DNA of 10,631 bases from CAG-917 sp028724485 (lineage in GTDB: Bacteria; Bacillota; Clostridia; Christensenellales; CAG-917): positions 1 through 10,631 of the forward strand of contig JAQYCY010000040.1 of the NCBI GenBank assembly GCA_028724485.1. The letters are read 5' to 3'. Under the pieces are notes generated by a model. The model was not told where the DNA came from, did not search any database, and saw nothing but the letters and a program-made list of their open reading frames with translations. This document shows, in pieces, positions 1-6,030 of the stretch. The stretch's first letter is position 1; every line of letters begins with the position of its first letter. The position numbers were made by a program, and so were the translations under genes.

Positions 1-143
1 AATCTTTAAATAAGGTACTTTTTTGATACGACTTGTTTAGAATACCTAATTAAGCGTTATCAAACACGGAATTTTAAAATTTGTCACAATTAAATTAGTG
101 TTTAATTTCTAAATAAGGTTTTTTTATTATAACCTTGGCTCAT
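1..143. other. AT-rich non-coding stretch, no gene seen
   Basis: All reading frames in this stretch meet stops within a few codons, so I see no gene and no recognisable gene end. A weak inverted repeat (AAGGTT at 115-120 and AACCTT at 131-136, 10-nt loop) encloses a minus-strand TATAAT at 126-131. No convincing -35 box accompanies it, so a promoter for a gene to the left is only a possibility. Confidence 0.5.
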
Positions 144-356
144 ATATGACTTTTGCACTTATATTACTTTTTGCTCTTATATTACTTTTTGCTCTTATAT
201 GATTTTTTGCTCTTATATGACTTTTGCACTTATATGACTTTTTGCACTTATATGACTTTTTGCACTTATATGACTTTTGCTCTTATATTACTTTTTGCTT
301 TTATATTACTTTTTGCTTTTATATTACTTTTTGCTTTTATATTACTTTTTGCTTTT
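144..356. repeat. Minisatellite: 12 tandem 17-18-nt units
   Basis: Twelve head-to-tail units follow the consensus ATATKACTTTTTGCWYTT (plus strand). Units begin at 144, 161, 179, 197, 215, 232, 250, 268, 285, 303, 321 and 339. Units 1, 5 and 8 are 17 nt (one T fewer); the others are 18 nt. The first part of the unit is ATATGA or ATATTAC and the last part GCACTT, GCTCTT or GCTTTT. The last four units (285-356) are identical, as are units 2 and 3, 6 and 7, and 1 and 5, which points to recent copy-number change. There are no unique spacers, so it is not a CRISPR array. It lies just beyond the terminator of the hydrogenase cluster. The 17-nt units break any reading frame, so I do not believe it codes for protein. 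Confidence 0.95.
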
Positions 357-370
357 ATTTAATCATATAA

Positions 371-396
371 AAACACCGACTTTTCAGTCGGTGTTT
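371..396 (-). terminator. Rho-independent terminator of the hydrogenase cluster
   Basis: A perfect 10-bp stem (371-380 with 387-396; AAACACCGAC and its complement) has a 6-nt loop at 381-386. On the minus strand a run of five T (GTTTTTATAT) follows the GC-rich part. It sits about 40 nt after the hydA stop codon, as expected for the end of the transcript. Confidence 0.92.
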
Positions 397-436
397 ATTG
401 TACTAAATGTCTTATTGCATTTAACTCTCACAAAGA

Positions 437-2176
437 TTAGAACTTATCTCTCTTGACATAAGACGTGTGGAGAATTTCGTGAGCTTTGTGGCTGTTCGGT
501 TCTCCGAAATATTCTTTGTAAATTGTTTGAATTGCAGGGTTTGCGTGTGACTTTCTAAGCGTTGACTTTTTATCTGCTTCATAAATAGCCGCGGCTCTCG
601 TTGCCTTGATGTCGTAGTTATTTCTGATTTCAGCCGATTTAATAGGTTGACCGCCACCGTTTACGCAACCGCCCGGACAAGACATAACTTCAATAAAGTG
701 ATAGTCGGCTTTACCTGCTCTGACTTTGTCCATAATTTCTCTTGCATTTGCAAGTCCGGAGCAAACCGCAACCTTAACTTTTATTCCGTTAACGTCATAA
801 GCCGCTTCTTTAATGCCCTTAGTTCCTCTGACTTGTTTGAAGTCGAGCGACGGAGCGTCTTTGCCTGTAGCGACTTCGACAACCGTTCTAAGAGCCGCCT
901 CCATAACGCCGCCCGTTGCGCCGAACAAAAGTCCTGCGGTGGTAGCAATGCCGAACGGTTCGTCAAACTTTTCGTCAGGAAGATTTTCAAACATAATACC
1001 CGTACGCTTGATAAGTCTTGCAAGTTCTCTCGTTGTTATCGCAATATCGATATCCGGAACACCGGCGGCATTTTGGTCGCCTCTGCCTATCTCAAATTTC
1101 TTTGCCGTACAAGGCATAACCGAAACTACGACGATTTTCTTTGGATCGATACCCAATTTTTCCGCATAATACGTTTTGCAAACTGCGCCAAACATTTGTT
1201 GCGGCGATTTGCAAGTAGAAAGGTGGTCGAGTTGGTCAGGGAAATTGTGTTCGCAGAATTTAATCCATGCAGGCGAACAGCTAGTAATCATAGGAAGAAC
1301 TCCGCCGTTTTTAAGTCTACTCAAAAATTCCGCGCCTTCCTCCATAATCGTAAGGTCTGCCGTATAGTCAACGTCAAACACGTTCTTAAAGCCAAGTCTG
1401 CGCAATGCCGCAACCATCTTGCCTTCAACATTTGTTCCCATCTTCATTCCGAATTCTTCGCCGAGAGCAACACGAACCGAAGGAGCCGTGCCGACGATAA
1501 CGTATTTATCAGGATCGGCAAGAGCCGCCAAAACGTCGTCAATTGACTCTTTCTCGTGAAGAGCTCCGACAGGACATACGGTGATACATTGTCCGCAACC
1601 GACGCAAGCCACGTCGTTTAACGGTTTTTCAAATGCCGTTGCAATGTGCGTATCGAAACCACGAGCATTTGCGCCGATAACGCCGACCGATTGATACTTC
1701 GAGCAAGCGGCAACGCAACGACGGCAAAGTACGCATTTTTCATTGTCACGAACTATATAAGGCGTCGAGTCATCGATAGGATAACTGTTTGTTTCGCCCT
1801 TATACTTATGGTCGTCGCAACCAAGTTCGATTGCAAGCGTTTGGAGTTCGCAGTTGTTGTTACGGACGCAACCAAGGCATTCTTTTTTGTGGTCTGACAA
1901 GATAAGTTCGACAGTAGTTTTGCGGCTGTCAAGAACTCTCTTGGTGTTTGTAAAGACTTCCATACCCTCGTTTACAGGATATACGCAAGCCGCGACAAGG
2001 CTTCTTGCCCCTTTAACTTCGACTACGCAAACACGGCACGCGCCGATAGCGTTGATGTCTTTAAGATAACAAAGCGTCGGAATTTTAATTCCTGCACTTC
2101 TGGCAGCTTCCAAAATAGTTGTTCCGGCTTCGACAGAAACAGGAATGTTATTTATTTTCAAATTAACTAAAGCCAT
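437..2176 (-). CDS. hydA: NADH-linked [FeFe]-hydrogenase catalytic subunit HydA
   Basis: Cytoplasmic catalytic subunit that reduces protons to H2 with electrons from the adjacent NuoF-like subunit. The 579 residues give the clostridial M3 layout: [2Fe-2S] domain (C36, C47, C50, C64), His-ligated [4Fe-4S] domain (H96, C100, C103, C109), two [4Fe-4S] clusters (C148/151/154/158 and C191/194/197/201), then the H-cluster domain with TSCSPAW (298-304), MPCTAKKFE (354-362) and EVMSCPGGCVNGGGQP (496-511). The proton-path residues also look present: C300, the glutamates in TIMEEGAE, and S320. The oddity is S301, where C. pasteurianum hydrogenase I has ligand Cys300. I chose the ATG at 2176 because AGAGGTG lies 4 nt before it. 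A longer frame begins at a TTG (2209), but that start lacks such a site and would overlap the upstream gene. The gene starts 10 nt after the NuoF-like gene stops and is the last of the cluster. Confidence 0.97.
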   Translation of the reverse strand: MALVNLKINNIPVSVEAGTTILEAARSAGIKIPTLCYLKDINAIGACRVCVVEVKGARSLVAACVYPVNEGMEVFTNTKRVLDSRKTTVELILSDHKKECLGCVRNNNCELQTLAIELGCDDHKYKGETNSYPIDDSTPYIVRDNEKCVLCRRCVAACSKYQSVGVIGANARGFDTHIATAFEKPLNDVACVGCGQCITVCPVGALHEKESIDDVLAALADPDKYVIVGTAPSVRVALGEEFGMKMGTNVEGKMVAALRRLGFKNVFDVDYTADLTIMEEGAEFLSRLKNGGVLPMITSCSPAWIKFCEHNFPDQLDHLSTCKSPQQMFGAVCKTYYAEKLGIDPKKIVVVSVMPCTAKKFEIGRGDQNAAGVPDIDIAITTRELARLIKRTGIMFENLPDEKFDEPFGIATTAGLLFGATGGVMEAALRTVVEVATGKDAPSLDFKQVRGTKGIKEAAYDVNGIKVKVAVCSGLANAREIMDKVRAGKADYHFIEVMSCPGGCVNGGGQPIKSAEIRNNYDIKATRAAAIYEADKKSTLRKSHANPAIQTIYKEYFGEPNSHKAHEILHTSYVKRDKF

Positions 2177-2180
2177 ATCG

Positions 2181-2187
2181 CACCTCT
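2181..2187 (-). promoter_or_regulatory. Ribosome binding site that fixes the hydA start
   Basis: AGAGGTG on the minus strand lies 4 nt before the ATG at 2176 and touches the TAA stop of the preceding gene (2189-2187). It supports the 579-residue form of HydA over the TTG-initiated longer frame, and suggests coupled translation of the two subunits. Confidence 0.75.
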
Positions 2188-3971
2188 TACTTCTTGATGA
2201 TTGCGCCAAACTTACAGTTGCTTAAACATACGCCGCACTTAATACACTTTGTTTGGTCAATATTGAATTTTTGTTTAATTTCGCCCGAAATTGCGTTAAC
2301 AGGACATTTTCTCGAACAAAGCGAGCAACCTTTACAAGCATCGGTAATTTCGTAGCTGAGCAACGCTTTACATACGCCGGCAGGACACTTCTTATCTTTG
2401 ATGTGCGAAACATATTCGTCACGGAAATATCTTAAAGTGCTGAGTACAGGGTTTGGAGCAGTTTGTCCAAGTCCGCAAAGAGCATTGTCCTTTATGTAGT
2501 AGCAAAGTTTTTCCATATCGTCGAGGTCTTGCATTGTTGCCTGACCTTTGGTGATTTTGTTAAGATATTCCAAAAGTCTTCTTGTACCGATACGGCAAGG
2601 CGTACATTTTCCGCAGCTTTCGTCAACGGTAAATTCAAGGAAGAATTTTGCGATGTCAACCATACAGTTGTCTTCGTCCATAACAATCATACCACCCGAA
2701 CCCATCATCGAGCCGATAGAAATAAGGTTGTCATAGTCAATAGGAATATCGAAGTGTTCGGCAGGAATACAACCGCCCGACGGTCCGCCCGTTTGAGCAG
2801 CTTTAAATTTCTTGCCATTCGGAACGCCACCGCCGATATCTTCGACAACGGTACGAAGAGTGGTTCCCATAGGAATTTCGACAAGACCGGTATTTACGAT
2901 TTTTCCGCCGAGAGCAAAAACTTTAGTTCCTTTCGATTTTTCCGTTCCCATCGAAGCAAACCAATCTGCTCCTTTCAAAATAATTTGAGCAATATTCGCA
3001 TAAGTTTCGACGTTGTTAAGAAGCGTAGGCTTACCAAAAAGTCCCTTAACCGCAGGGAACGGAGGACGAGGACGAGGCTCGCCGCGATGACCTTCGATAG
3101 AAGTCATAAGCGCGGTTTCTTCGCCGCAAACGAATGCGCCTGCGCCAAGTCTGATTTCGATATCGAAATCGAAACCTGTGCCTAAAATGTTTTTACCGAG
3201 CAAACCGTATTCCTTTGCTTGTGCGATTGCGATATGGCAACGTTGAACTGCGATAGGATACTCCGCGCGAACATAGATATAACCTTGATGCGCGCCGATT
3301 GCATAACCTGCAATCGTCATAGCTTCCAAAACAGCGTGCGGATCGCCTTCCAAAACCGAACGGTCCATGAATGCGCCCGGGTCACCTTCGTCAGCGTTAC
3401 AGCAAACGTACTTGACGTCAGATACCGTGTTCAGTGCGAATTGCCATTTGTTACCCGTAGGGAAACCGCCGCCTCCGCGTCCGCGAAGTCCCGAAGCCTT
3501 AATTATGTCAACGATTTCTTGCGGCTTCATTTCGGTCAAACACTTGATAAGCGCTTGATAGCCGTCGTAGGCAATATATTCGTCGATATTTTCAGGATTT
3601 ATAACGCCGCAGTTGCGAAGAGCAACACGAGTTTGTTTCTTATAGAAATTGGTATCCGACAAAGCCTTGACGGCATCGTGGGTTTTCTTTTCTTTGTAAA
3701 GTAATCTTTCTACAAGTCTACCTTTAATGATGTGTTCTTGAACGATTTCTTTAACGTCCTCAGGTTTAATTGCGCTGTAAAATGCGCCTTCCGGATATAT
3801 AATAACAACAGGGCCTACCGCGCAAAGTCCGAAGCAACCCGTTTCTACAACTTGAACTTCGTTTTCAAGATTGTTTTCTTTAAGTTGTTTTTTGAACTCT
3901 TCGATAATTTTTCCGCTGTTATTCGAGTGACAGCCTGTACCGCCACAGCAAAGAATAGTGCTTCTAAACAT
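2187..3971 (-). CDS. hydB: NuoF-like NADH-oxidising flavoprotein subunit (HydB type)
   Basis: Cytoplasmic diaphorase subunit: it oxidises NADH at FMN and passes electrons through Fe-S centres to HydA. The 594 residues show, in order: an N-terminal thioredoxin-like [2Fe-2S] domain (C9, C14, C46, C50; C8 is also nearby); the NuoF core with glycine-rich GLRGRGGGGFPTGNKW (161-176), NADEGDPGAF (192-201) and GAGAFVCGEETAL (276-288); the [4Fe-4S] site ESCGKCTPC (C453, C456, C459) with C499; then CPAGVC (529-534) and a two-cluster ferredoxin tail (C546/549/552/556 and C576/579/582/586). These additions at both ends are typical of HydB-type hydrogenase subunits and longer than plain complex I NuoF. 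The ATG start has AAGGAG 8 nt upstream, overlapping the stop of the preceding gene. Whether it bifurcates electrons between NADH and ferredoxin cannot be told from sequence, and no NuoE partner gene is nearby. Confidence 0.95.
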   Translation of the reverse strand: MFRSTILCCGGTGCHSNNSGKIIEEFKKQLKENNLENEVQVVETGCFGLCAVGPVVIIYPEGAFYSAIKPEDVKEIVQEHIIKGRLVERLLYKEKKTHDAVKALSDTNFYKKQTRVALRNCGVINPENIDEYIAYDGYQALIKCLTEMKPQEIVDIIKASGLRGRGGGGFPTGNKWQFALNTVSDVKYVCCNADEGDPGAFMDRSVLEGDPHAVLEAMTIAGYAIGAHQGYIYVRAEYPIAVQRCHIAIAQAKEYGLLGKNILGTGFDFDIEIRLGAGAFVCGEETALMTSIEGHRGEPRPRPPFPAVKGLFGKPTLLNNVETYANIAQIILKGADWFASMGTEKSKGTKVFALGGKIVNTGLVEIPMGTTLRTVVEDIGGGVPNGKKFKAAQTGGPSGGCIPAEHFDIPIDYDNLISIGSMMGSGGMIVMDEDNCMVDIAKFFLEFTVDESCGKCTPCRIGTRRLLEYLNKITKGQATMQDLDDMEKLCYYIKDNALCGLGQTAPNPVLSTLRYFRDEYVSHIKDKKCPAGVCKALLSYEITDACKGCSLCSRKCPVNAISGEIKQKFNIDQTKCIKCGVCLSNCKFGAIIKK

Positions 3972-3983
3972 AAATTATTCTCC

Positions 3984-4352
3984 TTATTCGTTGGTAATTA
4001 AATAATCTGTACAAATGTTGCCGTTGACGATGTGGCTTGCAATAATTTGCTTAGCCTTTTCAGGGTCTACTTTAACGTAAGTGACTTTTTCTTGTCCCGG
4101 AACAAAAACTTCAACGATTGGTTCGAGCTTGCACATACCAAGACATCCCGAACGTGAAACCTTAACGTTTTTGAGTTGTCTTGTAGCTACTTCTTCGACC
4201 AAAGTATTGAATACAGGACGCGCACCGGCGGAAATGCCGCAAGTTGCCATACCAACGACGATTCTTGTTTCTTCGTTAGTGTTGTTATCACGCAATATAA
4301 TCTGAGCTTGCATCTTATCTCTTATTGCTTTGATATCGGCGATACTTTTCAT
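3984..4352 (-). CDS. Thioredoxin-like [2Fe-2S] ferredoxin-domain protein
   Basis: A 122-residue protein of the thioredoxin-like [2Fe-2S] family that habitually accompanies NuoF-type hydrogenase subunits in clostridia. The cluster region is TCGISAGAR (C38) and GCLGMCKLEP (C70, C74). Only three cysteines are in ligand-like places; C114 is far away, so the fourth ligand is not obvious. It resembles the C-terminal half of NuoE/HydC but lacks that protein's N-terminal helical part, being shorter than the roughly 160 residues usual for NuoE. A role as electron carrier or accessory subunit is inferred. Its ATG overlaps the stop of the ATPase gene as ATGA, with GGAGG inside the end of that gene, so the two are translationally coupled. 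A 12-nt gap separates it from the HydB gene. Confidence 0.88.
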   Translation of the reverse strand: MKSIADIKAIRDKMQAQIILRDNNTNEETRIVVGMATCGISAGARPVFNTLVEEVATRQLKNVKVSRSGCLGMCKLEPIVEVFVPGQEKVTYVKVDPEKAKQIIASHIVNGNICTDYLITNE

Positions 4353-4891
4353 AATAATCCTCCAATTTGTGATATGTTTTCTCTTATATAATTTTTAACA
4401 AATAATAATACTTCCGGCTCGCTTATAGGAACTCCGTCGAGCTCGGCTTTAAGTTCTCTCGTGTCGAGCGTAAACCCGACGTCGTTCACCGAATAGGTAA
4501 GAACGTAATCGACGTTGTCTTCGCCGCTAAGCAGCGTGGACATCGTTTCTCCCAAATCTCCGAGAGGCGGACGGTCTATGTGGTCAATTTGAAAATCGGT
4601 TGTGACAATGGTCCCTACACCGAGTTTCGACGAAATACTAAATCGTCCTCCGCACATTTCCGCTTCCATTTTAAGTAGCGGAAGTCCTAAGCCGACTTTA
4701 CGCGTCGTGCGAGTCGTCGTGTACGGGTCCGTCACCTTTGATAAAAATTCTTCGCTCATACCATTGCCGTTGTCTTTAACGGAAACGGTAAGCAAATTGT
4801 CCTTTGCCGATACGCCGATTTCGATAAGCGTCGCATTCGCTTTGACCGAATTTTCGACAATGTCCAGTATGTTTAACGCAAGTTCTCTCAT
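4349..4891 (-). CDS. GHKL-type ATPase without histidine phosphoacceptor domain
   Basis: A 180-residue protein with a histidine-kinase-like ATPase fold: N-box around DIVENSVKANA (10-20), G1 box KDNGNGM (39-45), G2 box VGLGLPLLK (66-74) and GVGTIVT (91-97). There is no dimerisation/phosphoacceptor histidine domain, no sensor domain and no membrane segment, so it is not an ordinary sensor kinase. The tail from about residue 105 (acidic, no known motif that I recognise) may be an interaction region. Similar small ATPases commonly sit inside clostridial hydrogenase clusters; their function is not established. The start ATG is preceded by AAGG at 7 nt and, further up, by a TATAAT box, so this gene could head a second transcript. 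It overlaps the next gene by 4 nt. Confidence 0.87.
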   Translation of the reverse strand: MRELALNILDIVENSVKANATLIEIGVSAKDNLLTVSVKDNGNGMSEEFLSKVTDPYTTTRTTRKVGLGLPLLKMEAEMCGGRFSISSKLGVGTIVTTDFQIDHIDRPPLGDLGETMSTLLSGEDNVDYVLTYSVNDVGFTLDTRELKAELDGVPISEPEVLLFVKNYIRENISQIGGLL

Positions 4892-5002
4892 AATTCAACC
4901 TTGCCCTCAAAATTGCACACAAAACCTATATTATAATAGCACAAGAAATCGGTTTTGCAAAGCCGTTTTTTTATATTTTTACAATTTATCAAAGTAATAT
5001 TT
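4892..5002 (-). promoter_or_regulatory. Internal intergenic region with probable promoter
   Basis: This is the only real gap inside the cluster. On the minus strand a perfect TATAAT lies at 4930-4935, with a TTGCAA as possible -35 at 4955-4960 and a 19-nt spacer, which is longer than ideal. The ATG of the ATPase gene is about 39 nt further on. The possible -35 falls within a hairpin at 4950-4965. No coding frame of useful length exists here on either strand; in related clusters a nuoE gene is often found at this place. Confidence 0.5.
4950..4965. terminator. Hairpin after the PHP gene, possible attenuator
   Basis: CGGTTTTGCAAAGCCG folds into a 6-bp stem (one T-G wobble) with a 4-nt loop. On the plus strand it is followed by seven T (4966-4972), the better terminator orientation, yet no plus-strand gene ends here. 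On the minus strand, which all genes use, only a short ATTTCTT tail follows, so termination after the PHP gene would be partial at best. Confidence 0.4.
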
Positions 5003-5011
5003 TTACAATTT
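4973..5011. repeat. 15-nt direct repeat across the end of the PHP gene
   Basis: ATATTTTTACAATTT occurs at 4973-4987 and again at 4997-5011, 24 nt apart. The second copy contains the stop codon of the PHP-domain gene. It looks like a small tandem duplication of the gene's 3' end. Confidence 0.8.
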
Positions 5012-5707
5012 TTCGACATTCTTTTTTCTTAGATAATTCATAAGCGAAAATATCGAGTCGTCAGGCAAATCTATCTCGCTGACAAGCCCTATGCTTTCCA
5101 GCGTATGAGCGTCAGAATCCACCAAAACGGTGTGTGTTTTGCGAAATTCTTCACAATATTCTTCGCTTGCCTTAGTCGAAATTTCAATCATATTAAACTC
5201 GTCTTCGATAACGCCTAAAATGGACAACATACTGTTACCCTCTCTATCGACGTGCGCGGGAATTGCCACGCCGTCATATCGTTCGGCAAGGGCCTTAACC
5301 TTTTTAGGCGTGATTTTTGCGCCGTGAAGTAACAGCCTATCATCATGACCGACTATATTGTCGTCCTCGTCCATAATAAGCTGGTCGCCGTAAATTTCGG
5401 GAACGTTTTTCAAATCCGTAAAAGGAATCTCGTTATAAAAAGCTCTGAGCTTCTGAAAGCTATCGAACAAACATAAAATATGTATATCTTCTTCCGTTTG
5501 AATTTCAACGGCAGGCACAACGGTTATGCCGTACTCGTGTCCTGCTTTAAGCGCAACTTCCACGCTTCCGATTGCATTGTGGTCGCTAATCGCAATAAAA
5601 TCAAGCCCCGACAGCTTGGCAAAAGCAACGATAGTGACAGGCGTCATATCGTTTTCCGCGCAAGGCGACAGGCAACTATGAACGTGAAAATCATACTTAA
5701 ACTTCAT
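5003..5707 (-). CDS. PHP-domain metal-dependent phosphoesterase
   Basis: A 234-residue PHP-superfamily protein (the fold of polymerase/histidinol phosphatases and of YciV-type nucleotide phosphoesterases). Metal-binding motifs are all visible: FHVHSCLSPC (H8, H10), ISDHNAIG (D42, H43), AVEIQTEEDIHIL (E68, with H76), IPAHVDRE (H152) and VDSDAHTLES (D199, H201). It is soluble, with no signal peptide. The substrate is unknown; PHP genes of this kind recur next to HydS-like and DRTGG genes in clostridia, which suggests a phosphoester or nucleotide signal, but that is inference. Its ATG overlaps the stop of the DRTGG gene as TAATG, with GGAG upstream, so translation is coupled. The gene ends in a short direct repeat. 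Confidence 0.92.
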   Translation of the reverse strand: MKFKYDFHVHSCLSPCAENDMTPVTIVAFAKLSGLDFIAISDHNAIGSVEVALKAGHEYGITVVPAVEIQTEEDIHILCLFDSFQKLRAFYNEIPFTDLKNVPEIYGDQLIMDEDDNIVGHDDRLLLHGAKITPKKVKALAERYDGVAIPAHVDREGNSMLSILGVIEDEFNMIEISTKASEEYCEEFRKTHTVLVDSDAHTLESIGLVSEIDLPDDSIFSLMNYLRKKNVEKL

Positions 5708-6030
5708 TATTTCTCCAAATATCTCTTTACCGCTTCAAATATGTCATAGTCGGTTTCGATAAGGTTCACACCCTGCTCTTTTGCTTTGCAAGCAAGTTCG
5801 GCAGTGCTTTTTGCGCCTTCGCATACGACAATGACGCCCACTTCGGCAAGCGTTGCGACAGCGCAAACGTTTACGTTTGTCATAACGGTAAACCAAGCCG
5901 AACCGCTCGGAGCTTGCCCCATAACAAAACTTAAAAAATCGCCGCAATAACCCGTCGTAATCTCAAACGAACCGTCCACAAGGTTGACAACGTTTGCGTC
6001 GAGCTTCTTTATGAGTTCGTCAATTTTCAT
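5707..6030 (-). CDS. Small DRTGG-domain protein (second copy)
   Basis: A 107-residue soluble protein that I assign to the DRTGG-domain type found alone in hydrogenase clusters, judging by its length, its start (MKIDELIKKL), the central GYCGDFLSFVMGQA (27-40), the hydrophobic NVNVCAVATLAEVGVIVV strand-helix-strand (52-69) and the C-terminal helix. It lacks the P-loop or CBS domains that DRTGG modules carry in phosphotransacetylase-like or diadenylate-binding pyrophosphatase proteins. It is a paralogue of the first gene of the cluster, though diverged. The molecular function is unknown; a ligand-binding regulatory role is plausible. It starts inside the HydS-like gene (11-nt overlap, GAGGAAAG before the ATG) and shares TAATG with the PHP gene. 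Confidence 0.78.
   Translation of the reverse strand: MKIDELIKKLDANVVNLVDGSFEITTGYCGDFLSFVMGQAPSGSAWFTVMTNVNVCAVATLAEVGVIVVCEGAKSTAELACKAKEQGVNLIETDYDIFEAVKRYLEK

Noticed and set aside
144..356. CRISPR array
   Set aside because: The units are directly adjacent with no unique spacers and there are no cas genes.
153..362. Plus-strand frame inside the minisatellite giving LLLYYF/CTYMTF repeats
   Set aside because: It starts at TTG, has no ribosome binding site and exists only because most repeat units are 18 nt; the 17-nt units shift the frame. I treat it as repeat DNA.
647..1546. Long plus-strand open frame (299 codons) opposite hydA
   Set aside because: It lies entirely antisense to a gene with intact hydrogenase motifs, and its composition (rich in Arg, Asn, Cys, Phe, Ser) is that of a mirrored coding frame.
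2177..2209. TTG start for HydA, 11 residues longer
   Set aside because: The ATG at 2176 has a ribosome binding site and opens directly into the conserved [2Fe-2S] domain; the TTG form overlaps the previous gene.
2463..3704. Two long plus-strand frames opposite the NuoF-like gene
   Set aside because: Antisense shadows of a gene with complete FMN, NADH and Fe-S motifs; no domain is recognisable in either frame.
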